17,336 nt of DNA, taken from contig DCWI01000117.1 in the NCBI GenBank assembly GCA_002328825.1, positions 1-17,336 of the forward strand, given 5' to 3'. Shown here in pieces: positions 6,316 through 14,493 of this stretch (position 1 is its first letter; every line of letters starts with the position of its first letter). The translations under genes and the position numbers were made by a program. Below the pieces are notes generated by a model that was not told the DNA's origin, did no database searches, and saw only the letters and a list, made by a program, of their open reading frames with translations. Source of the DNA: Nitrospiraceae bacterium UBA2166. GTDB lineage: Bacteria; Nitrospirota; Nitrospiria; Nitrospirales; UBA2166.

Positions 6316-8124
6316 TTAGTCTTGCTCCAAAGACAACTGAATTACCCGCGCTATCTGAGGCGTAATCCCAGGGACACGTTGAAGTTCCTCCACTGTTGCA
6401 TACCGGATTCTGTCAATCGAGCCTAATTGTTTCAGCAAAGCTTGCTTACGAATTTTCCCAATTCCTGCAATCTCATCCAGTCTAGAGTCGAGCATCCCTT
6501 TACCACGTAATGCACGATGATAGGTCAGCGCAAACCGATGCGCCTCATCTCGAATTCGCTGTAACAAATGTGTCGCTATCGAGCGAGGGTTGAGCGGGAT
6601 CACCTCAGAACTTCCTCCCACAAAAACCCTCTCACACGCTCCACCACGGCTCTTGGCCAACCCAATCACCTTAATCTCACCCAAATCAAGCTTTGTTAAG
6701 CTAGCCTGAGCAGAGGACAATTGTCCGCGACCACCGTCAATCAGAACAAGATCAGGCTGTGGAACCTCTCCAGCACAGAGCCTCATCCCAAACCGATGCA
6801 TAACCTCGCCAATCATCGCAAAATCATTAGGACCATCAATACATTTGATCCTAAACCGGCGATACTCAGATTTTTTGGAGATGCCATTTTCAAAGACTAC
6901 CACCGATCCTACAGGTTGAGCCCCTTGGGTATTGGAAATATCAACACCAACAATCCGTGTTGGGGGAACGTCTAGACCAAGTACCATCATCACTGCCGTC
7001 GATACACCGACAGTCGCCGTTTTCCTCCTAACATGTTCTTGTAATCGTATCTCCGCATTCTCGCGAGCCAACGCCAACAGCTGAACCTTCACTCCTCTTT
7101 TTGGAACAGTAATTCTAACCGCCTCTCTTTTTCGTTGCGACAACCACGGAATGATGACACTTTGAACTTCCAATTGAAAGGGAAGCAAAATTTCCTTGGG
7201 AGGAACAAGATTCATCGCATAAAACTGTTCGATAATAGACCGAAGACAGTCATGATCTGACAGTTCCTTCACATCACTCAAAAAAAACTCCTTTCTACCA
7301 ATGAGAAGCCCCCCTCGCACAAAAAGAATATGCACCGCTAATAACCCCTGATCTCGCGCAATCCCAATTACATCCTGCTCAACCATACCCACTTGGGTGA
7401 TGCGCTGCTTCTCCAACACCCTTTTTACTTTGAATAATTGATCTCGTTTTCGAGCGGCTTCTTCAAAGTCACAACGGTCAGCAGCCACAACCATACCTGC
7501 CTTGAGCACATCACACAGTTCGCGATCACGACCCTCAAGAAACATCCGTACCTGAGATACTATCCCATGGTAGTCTTTTGAAGACTGATTCCCAATACAA
7601 GGAGCCATACAGCGCTTAATTTCAAACTCTATACAGGCACGTTCCGCACGTTGGCTCAAATCAAGTTCACACGTAGCAAGCGGAAAAGCCTTTTGGATAA
7701 CACGCAGAGTACCTCGCAAAGCTCCTGCCGGAACATAGGGCCCAAAGTACAATGCGCCATCATTCTCGACCCTACGAACAACCGTCAGCCTAGGGAAATC
7801 ATCTTTTACTGGGAGGCGAAGATAGGGATACTGCTTATCATCACGAAGCACAACATTAAACTTAGGGTGATGATGCTTAACAAGATTGCTTTCGAGCAAA
7901 AGAGCCTCAAGGTCTGATGACGTAATAATCCAATCAATATCCGCAACCTCCTTCAGCATGCGAGATGTCTTCGAGGAATGAACCGTACCGCAATGAAAAT
8001 ACGATCGAATGCGAGACGAAAGAGAGCGAGCCTTTCCAATATAGACAATCTCACCTTTCAAATTTTTCATCAGGTAGACGCCAGAATTGTTTGGGAGATG
8101 TCGGAGAAACGCCGCGCTACGCAT
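6316..8124 (-). CDS. uvrC: UvrABC excinuclease subunit C
   Basis: UvrC makes both incisions flanking a bulky DNA lesion in nucleotide excision repair. All domains are present in order in 602 residues. The GIY-YIG nuclease (about 13-95; GVYL and VYIGKA) makes the 3' cut. Four cysteines at 152, 164, 172 and 176 have the spacing of the E. coli iron-sulfur cluster cysteines. A UvrB-binding UVR domain lies near 205-240. The RNase H-like nuclease for the 5' cut shows Asp395 (GVDISNTQG), Asp463 (LIDGGRGQL) and His529 (DEAHRFAL). Tandem helix-hairpin-helix motifs occupy about 548-600. It is full length with no missing catalytic residue. Its ATG at 8124 has only a weak ribosome binding site. It stands first in the minus-strand block, 274 bp ahead of the epimerase gene. 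No SOS box was recognised upstream. Confidence 0.97.
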   Translation of the reverse strand: MRSAAFLRHLPNNSGVYLMKNLKGEIVYIGKARSLSSRIRSYFHCGTVHSSKTSRMLKEVADIDWIITSSDLEALLLESNLVKHHHPKFNVVLRDDKQYPYLRLPVKDDFPRLTVVRRVENDGALYFGPYVPAGALRGTLRVIQKAFPLATCELDLSQRAERACIEFEIKRCMAPCIGNQSSKDYHGIVSQVRMFLEGRDRELCDVLKAGMVVAADRCDFEEAARKRDQLFKVKRVLEKQRITQVGMVEQDVIGIARDQGLLAVHILFVRGGLLIGRKEFFLSDVKELSDHDCLRSIIEQFYAMNLVPPKEILLPFQLEVQSVIIPWLSQRKREAVRITVPKRGVKVQLLALARENAEIRLQEHVRRKTATVGVSTAVMMVLGLDVPPTRIVGVDISNTQGAQPVGSVVVFENGISKKSEYRRFRIKCIDGPNDFAMIGEVMHRFGMRLCAGEVPQPDLVLIDGGRGQLSSAQASLTKLDLGEIKVIGLAKSRGGACERVFVGGSSEVIPLNPRSIATHLLQRIRDEAHRFALTYHRALRGKGMLDSRLDEIAGIGKIRKQALLKQLGSIDRIRYATVEELQRVPGITPQIARVIQLSLEQD

Positions 8125-8311
8125 TACAATTACAAATCCATAATAATTTTCTAATTCTTAAATGATCCTGAACAACAACGGGTAGACCTCAAAAAACACG
8201 AGTTAAGAAAAAGGGCGAATCAAGTAAACGTATATTTCTGGACAAAACCAGTTTTAGCTAGGTCGAGCATGTCCCCATCCACTACCCTTTCATATTAGAA
8301 GAGGCTCCCTA

Positions 8312-8340
8312 TTGACACAATGCCTTCCTTTGGATACGAT
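8312..8340 (+). promoter_or_regulatory. Sigma-70-type promoter for rho
   Basis: A perfect -35 hexamer TTGACA (8312-8317) is followed after exactly 17 bp by TACGAT (8335-8340), a 4-of-6 match to the -10 consensus. It points at rho and predicts transcription starting near 8347, leaving a leader of about 270 nt. No competing promoter is evident from 8616 to the end of the window, so this promoter may drive much of the rho-to-his block. Confidence 0.6.
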
Positions 8341-8360
8341 TACGACCAAGTTTAACCTAG

Positions 8361-8376
8361 CAGATCGTTCGATCTG
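8361..8376 (+). repeat. Perfect inverted repeat in the rho leader
   Basis: CAGATCG and CGATCTG are perfect reverse complements separated by TT, giving a 16-bp hairpin or operator-like palindrome about 15 bp downstream of the predicted transcription start. No T run follows, so it is not a classical intrinsic terminator. Rho genes are commonly autoregulated through their leaders, so a role in 5' mRNA stability or feedback is possible but unproven. Confidence 0.4.
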
Positions 8377-8615
8377 TTTAGATCGTCCGGAGAGGCCCTC
8401 TAAACACGTTCCCCTGCAGAAGAAATTTTGGACCCACTTCGTCGTGAGAATTTCACACGTTGCTTAGATTCGACTCATCCTGAAGAACTATTACCAAACG
8501 ATAGATGCTGGAACTATTCAACACAGTAGAACAACAAACCTTATGAGTGTGAGGGCAGCAATGGAAAGCAAGTATCATAATCAACAATCATCGATTTGGA
8601 GGAATTGAAAACATT

Positions 8616-9863
8616 ATGCACCTTGGCGAATTAAAAAGGAAAAGTATTGTAGATCTCAATGAAGTAGCCAAAGAACTCCACATTGATGGGGCAGGGAATT
8701 TGAGAAAGCAGGAACTCCTTTTTTCTATCCTCCAGACTCAAACCGAGAAAAATGGGGCAATTTTTGGTGAAGGAGTACTCGAAACGCTTCAAGATGGTTT
8801 TGGGTTTTTGCGTGCACCAGATTCCAATTACCTCCCAGGCCCAGATGATATCTATATTTCACCATCTCAAATCCGTCGTTTTAATTTGCGTACCGGAGAC
8901 ACCATATCAGGCCAGATCAGACCCCCAAAAGAAAGCGAGCGGTATTTTGCACTATTAAAAGTTGAAAAGATTAATTACGACGACCCTGAGATTGCCAAGG
9001 ACAAGATCCTCTTTGACAACCTCACCCCTCTATACCCGGAAGAACGCATTGAAGTGGAATATAACCCAGATGACTACAACACCCGAATGCTCGACCTCAC
9101 CTCCCCAATTGGAAAGGGTCAACGCGGTCTAATCGTCGCAGCACCTAGAACAGGTAAAACAATGTTACTGCAGGCGATCGCGCGAGCAATCCTGAAAAAC
9201 CACCCTGACGTCACCCTAATTGTACTCCTCATCGACGAACGCCCAGAAGAGGTAACAGATTGGCAACGGCAGGTCAACGCAGAAGTGGTGAGTTCAACCT
9301 TTGACGAACCTGCTCAACGACATACTCAAGTTGCTGAGATGGTTTTGGAGAAAACAAAACGTCTCGTAGAGCACAAAAAAGATGTGGTGATTTTGCTCGA
9401 TAGCCTAACGCGCCTTGCTCGCGCCTATAATACAATTGCTCCCTCGAGCGGACGCGTACTCTCTGGCGGGCTTGACGCAAGTGCGTTACAACGGCCGAAA
9501 CGATTCTTTGGAGCAGCCCGAAATGTTGAAGAGGGTGGGAGCGTGACAATTGTGGCCACATCACTCGTAGACACGGGAAGCCGAATGGACGATGTGATTT
9601 TTGAGGAGTTCAAAGGCACCGGAAACATGGAAGTTCACCTTGATCGACGACTAGCTGACAAACGAATTTTCCCGTCGATCGACATTAACCAATCTGGAAC
9701 CCGTAAAGAAGAGTTACTGGTTGACAAGGACAAACTGAATAAGATGTGGATTCTCAGGAAGGTTCTCCACCCACTAGGGACAGTGGAAAGTCTCGAATTT
9801 CTTCTTGATAAACTACAAGGAACCAAGACAAACAAAGAGTTTCTCGAATCTATGAACCGCTAA
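8616..9863 (+). CDS. rho: Transcription termination factor Rho
   Basis: Rho is a hexameric RNA-dependent ATPase and translocase that ends transcription of untranslated RNA. The 415-residue protein has the Rho N-terminal helical domain (1-45), a cold-shock-type primary RNA-binding domain (about 48-120, with GFGFLR and YISPSQIRRF), and a RecA-like ATPase. The ATPase shows Walker A APRTGKT (176-182), catalytic Glu near 209-212 (IDERPEE), Walker B ending in Asp262, the Q-loop GGLDASALQ and the GTRKEELL arginine region. Length matches the E. coli protein and no insertion is seen. The start at 8616 matches family N-termini (HLGELK). The GGAGG at 8598-8602 is 13 bases from the ATG, longer than ideal. 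It is the first gene of the plus-strand block, downstream of a long leader. Confidence 0.98.
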   Translation: MHLGELKRKSIVDLNEVAKELHIDGAGNLRKQELLFSILQTQTEKNGAIFGEGVLETLQDGFGFLRAPDSNYLPGPDDIYISPSQIRRFNLRTGDTISGQIRPPKESERYFALLKVEKINYDDPEIAKDKILFDNLTPLYPEERIEVEYNPDDYNTRMLDLTSPIGKGQRGLIVAAPRTGKTMLLQAIARAILKNHPDVTLIVLLIDERPEEVTDWQRQVNAEVVSSTFDEPAQRHTQVAEMVLEKTKRLVEHKKDVVILLDSLTRLARAYNTIAPSSGRVLSGGLDASALQRPKRFFGAARNVEEGGSVTIVATSLVDTGSRMDDVIFEEFKGTGNMEVHLDRRLADKRIFPSIDINQSGTRKEELLVDKDKLNKMWILRKVLHPLGTVESLEFLLDKLQGTKTNKEFLESMNR

Positions 9864-9887
9864 CAATAGTAAGGACGAAGACTTCCA

Positions 9888-10115
9888 ATGAAAAAAGGCA
9901 TTCACCCAGAATATAAAGAAGCGACCTTCTCATGCCCATGCGGTGCTGTGATTCAAACCCGTTCCACCCATGGAGACCTACGCGTCGAAGTGTGCTCTCA
10001 ATGTCACCCCTTCTTCACCGGGACCCAGAAAATTATTGATACGGAAGGACGCGTTGAGAAATTTCGTAAGAAATATGAGAAAAAGACTCCTCCTGTCGCC
10101 TCAAAATCCTCTTAA
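9888..10115 (+). CDS. rpmE: 50S ribosomal protein L31, zinc-binding type
   Basis: This 75-residue L31 sits at the bridge between the ribosomal subunits. The N-terminal MKKGIHPEY and the four cysteines at 16, 18, 36 and 39 mark the zinc-containing (C+) form; in E. coli they lie at 16, 18, 37 and 40. The CHPFFTGTQK segment is characteristic. The C-terminus is basic and then tapers into a Lys/Ser tail. It lies 24 bp after rho and 24 bp before prfA, in the order seen in many bacteria. A zinc-independent paralogue for zinc starvation is not visible here. Confidence 0.97.
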   Translation: MKKGIHPEYKEATFSCPCGAVIQTRSTHGDLRVEVCSQCHPFFTGTQKIIDTEGRVEKFRKKYEKKTPPVASKSS

Positions 10116-10139
10116 ACTCCATCCATTTATCGGCATGCT

Positions 10140-11219
10140 ATGCCTGAAGTGAAGGAGGCACTTCTCCTAAGTCGCCTCGAAGCAGCCGCTGCTCGTTATG
10201 ATGAACTGAATCTTCTCCTAGCTGATCCAGCGATTCTTTCCAAACAAGATCAAGTCCAGAAAATTAATAAGGAACGTCGCCAACTTCTTGAAGCAGCAGA
10301 ACTATGCAGCGAGTATCAAGCAGTACTTGATCATATCTCTCAAGTTGTTGAAATTATTGAAAATTCAGATTCTGATATAGAAATGGGGCTCCTGGCTAAC
10401 GAAGAATTACAAGAACTTAACGCACGCCGTGCCAAACTAGACATTTGTGCAGCGGAGCTACTCAAACCAAGGGATCTGAACGACGACAAGAATATTTTTG
10501 TGGAAATAAGGGCTGGCACGGGAGGACTTGAAGCGGCTTTATTCGCTTCTGAAATGCTCCGTATGTACGCTAGGTACACCGAGAAACATGACTGGAGAAC
10601 AGAGATTGTCGACGCAAATCACAATGATCTTGGGGGCATAAAAGAGGCGACTGTTCTGATTGAAGGGAAAGGTGCGTACAGTCGATTCAAGTTCGAACGC
10701 GGAGTGCATCGGGTTCAACGTGTACCTATCACTGAAGCAAGTGGGCGACTTCACACCTCCACTGTCACCGTCGCCGTACTCCCTGAAGCTAAAGATGTCG
10801 ACGTACAGATCGATCAAAAAGACCTCCGTATCGATACCTTTTGCTCTTCAGGACCAGGCGGGCAAGGAGTGAATACCACCTACTCTGCTGTTCGAATTAC
10901 TCATATACCGACCGGTCTAGTTGTGAGTTGCCAAGATGAGAGATCGCAACTAAAGAATAAGCAAACCGCTATGCGCGTGCTCCGTTCTCGCTTGGTTGAA
11001 ATAGAAAGGACAAAACAGGACGGGGACATTGCAAAAAACCGTCGTGTTCAAGTAGGCAGCGGAGAACGAAGCGAAAAGATACGAACGTATAATTTTCCTC
11101 AGAACCGAGTCACTGACCATCGTCTTGGACTCTCCCTACACACCCTAGATCGGACACTGCAAGGAAATCTTGATGAACTACTTGATGCCTTAGCTGCTGC
11201 AGACCTCACTGACAAATAA
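10140..11219 (+). CDS. prfA: Peptide chain release factor 1
   Basis: RF1 recognises UAA and UAG in the ribosomal A site and triggers peptide release. The 359-residue protein has the coiled N-terminal domain. The anticodon-like motif PxT appears as PIT (196-198), which separates RF1 from RF2 (SPF). The catalytic GGQ (240-242) lies in SGPGGQGVNTT. Length is normal. The ATG at 10140 is the first reasonable start, with only a poor ribosome binding site. A GTG at 10149 is an alternative, and an AAGGAGG sits unusually inside the first codons. The GGQ glutamine is normally N-methylated by PrmC, whose gene often follows prfA. Here a 68-bp spacer leads straight to murA, so PrmC must be encoded elsewhere or be absent. 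Confidence 0.97.
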   Translation: MPEVKEALLLSRLEAAAARYDELNLLLADPAILSKQDQVQKINKERRQLLEAAELCSEYQAVLDHISQVVEIIENSDSDIEMGLLANEELQELNARRAKLDICAAELLKPRDLNDDKNIFVEIRAGTGGLEAALFASEMLRMYARYTEKHDWRTEIVDANHNDLGGIKEATVLIEGKGAYSRFKFERGVHRVQRVPITEASGRLHTSTVTVAVLPEAKDVDVQIDQKDLRIDTFCSSGPGGQGVNTTYSAVRITHIPTGLVVSCQDERSQLKNKQTAMRVLRSRLVEIERTKQDGDIAKNRRVQVGSGERSEKIRTYNFPQNRVTDHRLGLSLHTLDRTLQGNLDELLDALAAADLTDK

Positions 11220-11287
11220 TCTTCTTTACCGTAGCACATCCCTCCCTCATCCAGTATCATACCCGCAATGCGAAATGAAAGGAATGG

Positions 11288-12556
11288 ATGGATAGACTGA
11301 TCGTTAAGGGAGGGCAACAACTTTCTGGCGAAATCAAGATCAGTGGAGCCAAAAATGCGGCCCTTCCTATTCTCGTGTCATCTCTCCTAAGTCCTCATGC
11401 ATGCATTCTTGATAATGTTCCAGATGTAGGAGATGTAAAAACAATGTACCAGCTCCTTAGTGTATTTGGGACAACTACTACTTGGGATAGCAACCGCCTA
11501 CAGATTAAAACTGAGTCACTGAAGAACAATGAAGCCCCATATGAACTAGTCAGCACCATGCGCGCGTCTGTCCTCGTGCTCGGACCACTGGTCGCGCGCG
11601 GAGGAGAGGCAATCGTTCCACTACCGGGAGGTTGCTCAATTGGAAGCCGACCGGTTAATCTGCATATCGATGGATTGCGCGCTTTGGGCGCAGAAGTGCA
11701 CATCCAGCATGGGAGTATCCATGTGAAAGCAAAACGCCTCAAAGGAGCGCAAATTTCGATGCAGCCGTCGTCAGTCACTGGAACAGAGAATCTCATGATG
11801 GCAGCGGTATTAGCCAAAGGAGTGACGGTAATTGATAACGCTGCACGCGAACCTGAAGTAGCGGAGCTCGCCTCCTTTTTGGTAAAACGCGGAGCTCGCA
11901 TTCAGGGGTATGGAACAGCTACCATCACAATCGAAGGAGTAGAAGCTCTCAATGATCGTGAACAGCACCATCGAATCATGGGGGATCGGATAGAAGCTGG
12001 AACGTACTTAATTGCTGGGGCCATCACTCAAGGTGATGTGACGGTTCACTTAACATCGCCAGAACTGCTTGATAACCTCTGTACCATACTTCATGCTGCC
12101 GGAGCAAAAATCAGCAAAAAAAACGAAAGCATCCGTGTCAAGATGAATCAGCGAGCGTCCTCCGTCAATGTAACCACAGGCCCCTGTCCAAAATTCCCAA
12201 CCGATCTACAGCCTCAAATGTCCTCACTCTTGTCGCTAGCCAACGGCGTGAGTCTAGTCACAGAAACGGTGTTTGAGAATCGCTTAACCCATATCTCAGA
12301 ACTTTGCCGTATGGGTGCTAATATCACCATAAAGGGGAATCAAGCCAAAATCACCGGAACAGACAAACTCAGTGGCGCACCAGTTATGGCATCGGATCTT
12401 CGGGGAGGAACAGCACTAATCATTGCGGGTCTTGCTGCAGAGGGCGAAACAGCCATTTCACGCGTATATCATGTGGATCGTGGATATGAATGCATTGAAG
12501 ACAAGCTCAACACACTCGGAGCCAATGTCCATCGTGTCAAAGATAACAATGCCTAA
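11288..12556 (+). CDS. murA: UDP-N-acetylglucosamine 1-carboxyvinyltransferase
   Basis: MurA transfers enolpyruvate from PEP to UDP-GlcNAc, the first committed step of peptidoglycan synthesis in the cytosol, and is the target of fosfomycin. The 422-residue protein has the inverted alpha/beta repeats of EPSP-synthase-like enzymes. Lys22 lies in SGAKNAALP and the active-site Cys116 in LPGGCSIGSRPVNLH. Because Cys rather than Asp occupies this position, the fosfomycin-sensitive type is expected. C-terminal signatures PTDLQPQM, FENRLTH and DLRGGTALIIAGLAAEG are intact. The start follows AAAGGA by a few bases. Its stop overlaps the hisG start by 8 bp, tying cell-wall and histidine genes into one transcript. 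Confidence 0.97.
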   Translation: MDRLIVKGGQQLSGEIKISGAKNAALPILVSSLLSPHACILDNVPDVGDVKTMYQLLSVFGTTTTWDSNRLQIKTESLKNNEAPYELVSTMRASVLVLGPLVARGGEAIVPLPGGCSIGSRPVNLHIDGLRALGAEVHIQHGSIHVKAKRLKGAQISMQPSSVTGTENLMMAAVLAKGVTVIDNAAREPEVAELASFLVKRGARIQGYGTATITIEGVEALNDREQHHRIMGDRIEAGTYLIAGAITQGDVTVHLTSPELLDNLCTILHAAGAKISKKNESIRVKMNQRASSVNVTTGPCPKFPTDLQPQMSSLLSLANGVSLVTETVFENRLTHISELCRMGANITIKGNQAKITGTDKLSGAPVMASDLRGGTALIIAGLAAEGETAISRVYHVDRGYECIEDKLNTLGANVHRVKDNNA

Positions 12557-13205
12557 AAACTGTGACACCCTCACGATTGCGTTGTCCAAGGGGAAACTCC
12601 TTTCACCGGCTATAGACCTGTTAGCCCGCATTGGGGTTTCGGTTCCAACTCAGTCAGAAGATTCACGAAGTTTAATCTTTGAGAATACATCTCGCGACAC
12701 AATATTTTTGATCATCCGCCCCACCGATGTACCCACCTACGTAGAATGCGGGTCAGCTGACATTGGCATTGTCGGCAAAGATGTACTTCTTGAACAAGAA
12801 TCGGATGTGTACGAACCATTGGATCTCAAATTTGGCCAATGTAAGGTTGTGCTTGCTGGACCACAAGAAGCAATGCCAAGAGAGGAAATGGGCCCTTCGT
12901 TCAGGATCGCGACGAAATATCCAAACATTACGGAACAATACTTTAGTCAAAAAGGAGAGTCTGTGGAAGTAATAAAGCTCTATGGATCCATTGAATTGGC
13001 ACCATTAGTTGGACTCTCCGAACGAATTGTTGACCTTGTGTCAACAGGAAAAACTCTACACGCCCACAAACTGATTCCGATAGAAACAGTGACTGAATCA
13101 AGCGCCCGCCTGATTGTAAATCAGGCAAGCCTTGCGCTTAAACACCAGCGTGTGCTCAACTTGATTAATCTCCTCAAAACTGAGGTTCAGCGAGGGTCGC
13201 TATGA
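12549..13205 (+). CDS. hisG: ATP phosphoribosyltransferase, short form
   Basis: HisG joins ATP and PRPP in the first, feedback-controlled step of histidine synthesis. The 218-residue protein opens with LTIALSKGKL and contains RPTDVPTYVECGSADIGIVGKD and the PRPP loop DLVSTGKTL (163-170). It ends after about 218 residues, without the C-terminal ACT-like regulatory domain of long-form enzymes. Short-form HisG normally works as an octamer with HisZ, a histidyl-tRNA-synthetase-like subunit, but no hisZ is present in this window. The ATG at 12549 overlaps the murA stop region. Starts further upstream lie inside murA and are unlikely. The 3' end overlaps hisD as ATGA. Confidence 0.95.
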   Translation: MPKNCDTLTIALSKGKLLSPAIDLLARIGVSVPTQSEDSRSLIFENTSRDTIFLIIRPTDVPTYVECGSADIGIVGKDVLLEQESDVYEPLDLKFGQCKVVLAGPQEAMPREEMGPSFRIATKYPNITEQYFSQKGESVEVIKLYGSIELAPLVGLSERIVDLVSTGKTLHAHKLIPIETVTESSARLIVNQASLALKHQRVLNLINLLKTEVQRGSL

Positions 13206-14488
13206 TGAAATTGATATCATTTTCGGATCGAAGATTTAAAACGGCTTTGCAACGGCTTTGCAACCGATCGCAATTAGCAAACCCAGCAACGGAGGCGTCT
13301 GTAAAACGGATTTTGCAGGCGGTGCAACGAACGGGTGACCGAGCCGTAGCTCGTTACACATTACAATACGATCGCGCCACCATACAACCAGAAACTTTCC
13401 GCATCAGCGAGGAAGAGATTAAGGGAGCGTACTACCATATTCGTAAGGATGAAGGAGATACACTACGATACGTTGCACAACGAATACGCGCCTTCCACGA
13501 ACGTCAAACACCTAACACCATGATGTATCAAGAGAATGGAATCAAACTTGGCCGAATGAGCGTTCCCCTTGACAGCGTTGGATTGTACGTCCCCGGGGGA
13601 AAAGCAGTCTATCCCTCTTCTGCTCTCATGAATGCGATTCCAGCAAAAATGGCCGGGGTCAAGCGTGTAGTTATGTGTACTCCATCCCACAAAGGCGAGG
13701 TGAATCCATATCTCTTGGTAGCTGCGGACATCGCAGGAGTAGATGAGCTATACAGGATTGGCGGAGTTCAAGCCATCGGTGCTATGGCGTATGGAACGAA
13801 AACAATCCCGAAAGTCGACAAAATTATCGGTCCAGGTAACATCTATGTTGCAACAGCAAAACGCTTAGTGTTTGGACATGTGGGAATCGATAGCATTGCC
13901 GGACCAAGCGAACTTTTGATTATTGCTGACGCACGTGCCAATGCCGAATACATTGCGGCAGATTTGCTATGCGAAGCCGAGCATGATGAAGAGGCATCTG
14001 TCATACTCCTTACGCCGTCCACAGCTCTTGCCAATGCAGTCATTAAGCAGGTTGAAAAAAAGCTCAAACCTTTATCCCGCCGTACTATTGCAACACGTGC
14101 TATAAATCGACACGGCACAGTTCTCGTAGTACAAGACATGGATCACGCCATCGAATTGGGAAACCTTATTGCGCCTGAACATATGGGACTGCACGTTGCC
14201 ACACCCTTTGAGTTAATTGAAAGAATTCGTCATACTGGAGTAGTCTTTCTCGGAGAACATACTCCACCAGCAATTGGAGACTACGTCGCCGGCCCAAACC
14301 ACGTCCTGCCAACCGGCGGAACAGCACGATTTTCATCTGGCTTATCATCTCAGGACTTCATGAAATGGGTCAACTTTGTTTCCTACAGTAAAAACGAAGT
14401 ATCAAAAGCCAATGACCACGTCATGAGAATGGCAACCATGGAAGGTCTGACCGCGCACGCACAATGTGTTCAAGTGCGAACAAGGTAA
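13202..14488 (+). CDS. hisD: Histidinol dehydrogenase
   Basis: HisD oxidises histidinol to histidine in two NAD-dependent steps using zinc. The 428-residue protein has the usual signatures: VGLYVPGGKAVYPSS, GPGNIYVATAKR, AGPSELLIIAD, APEHM with Glu326-His327, Asp360 (AIGDYVAG) and His419 (GLTAHA). These positions match the E. coli numbering closely. The zinc-ligand Gln259 of E. coli is replaced by Glu258 (LLCEAEHDE, codon GAA), while the following His is kept. The start overlaps hisG as ATGA and a second ATG follows immediately, so either could be used. The first codons contain a perfect 11-bp tandem duplication at 13240-13261. Confidence 0.96.
   Translation: MMKLISFSDRRFKTALQRLCNRSQLANPATEASVKRILQAVQRTGDRAVARYTLQYDRATIQPETFRISEEEIKGAYYHIRKDEGDTLRYVAQRIRAFHERQTPNTMMYQENGIKLGRMSVPLDSVGLYVPGGKAVYPSSALMNAIPAKMAGVKRVVMCTPSHKGEVNPYLLVAADIAGVDELYRIGGVQAIGAMAYGTKTIPKVDKIIGPGNIYVATAKRLVFGHVGIDSIAGPSELLIIADARANAEYIAADLLCEAEHDEEASVILLTPSTALANAVIKQVEKKLKPLSRRTIATRAINRHGTVLVVQDMDHAIELGNLIAPEHMGLHVATPFELIERIRHTGVVFLGEHTPPAIGDYVAGPNHVLPTGGTARFSSGLSSQDFMKWVNFVSYSKNEVSKANDHVMRMATMEGLTAHAQCVQVRTR
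13240..13261 (+). repeat. 11-bp perfect tandem duplication inside hisD
   Basis: AACGGCTTTGC occurs twice back to back near codons 13-20 of hisD. The unit is not a multiple of three, so gain or loss of a copy would shift the frame of hisD near its start. The current two-copy state keeps the gene open. A functional role is not implied. Confidence 0.7.
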
Positions 14489-14493
14489 ATATT

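Larger units (their letters stand above)
8125..8615. other. Divergent intergenic region between uvrC and rho
   Basis: This is 491 bp without a convincing gene. The rho-proximal half holds a sigma-70-type promoter (8312-8340), a perfect inverted repeat (8361-8376) and two tiny reading frames before rho. The later one (8543-8608, 21 codons) overlaps the stop of the earlier one (from 8504) but lacks a clear ribosome binding site. The uvrC-proximal half is AT-rich and contains a weak CTGG/CCAG hairpin near 8240. I recognise no strong uvrC promoter and no RNA gene. Confidence 0.6.

Noticed and set aside
5991..6365. Plus-strand 124-codon frame covering the uvrC-epimerase spacer
   Set aside because: It overlaps the ends of both real genes antisense, has Asn/Thr/Lys-rich low-quality composition and no convincing ribosome binding site.
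8237..8255. CTGG-loop-CCAG hairpin followed by four Ts, possible terminator
   Set aside because: The stem is only four pairs and the T run is short; no transcript would be expected to end there on the plus strand.
8444..8459. Lac-operator-like GTGAGAATTTCACAC in the rho leader
   Set aside because: The symmetry is only four bases per arm, and the resemblance to a lac operator is a short coincidence with no regulator gene nearby.
10146..10160. AAGGAGG followed after five bases by CTC in prfA, possible non-standard start
   Set aside because: CTC is not a credible start codon, and the motif encodes Lys-Glu-Ala within a plausible N-terminus; the ATG at 10140 is a sufficient explanation.
12423..12548. 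Upstream in-frame extension of hisG inside murA
   Set aside because: It would overlap murA by over 130 bp, and family homology begins only after the ATG at 12549.
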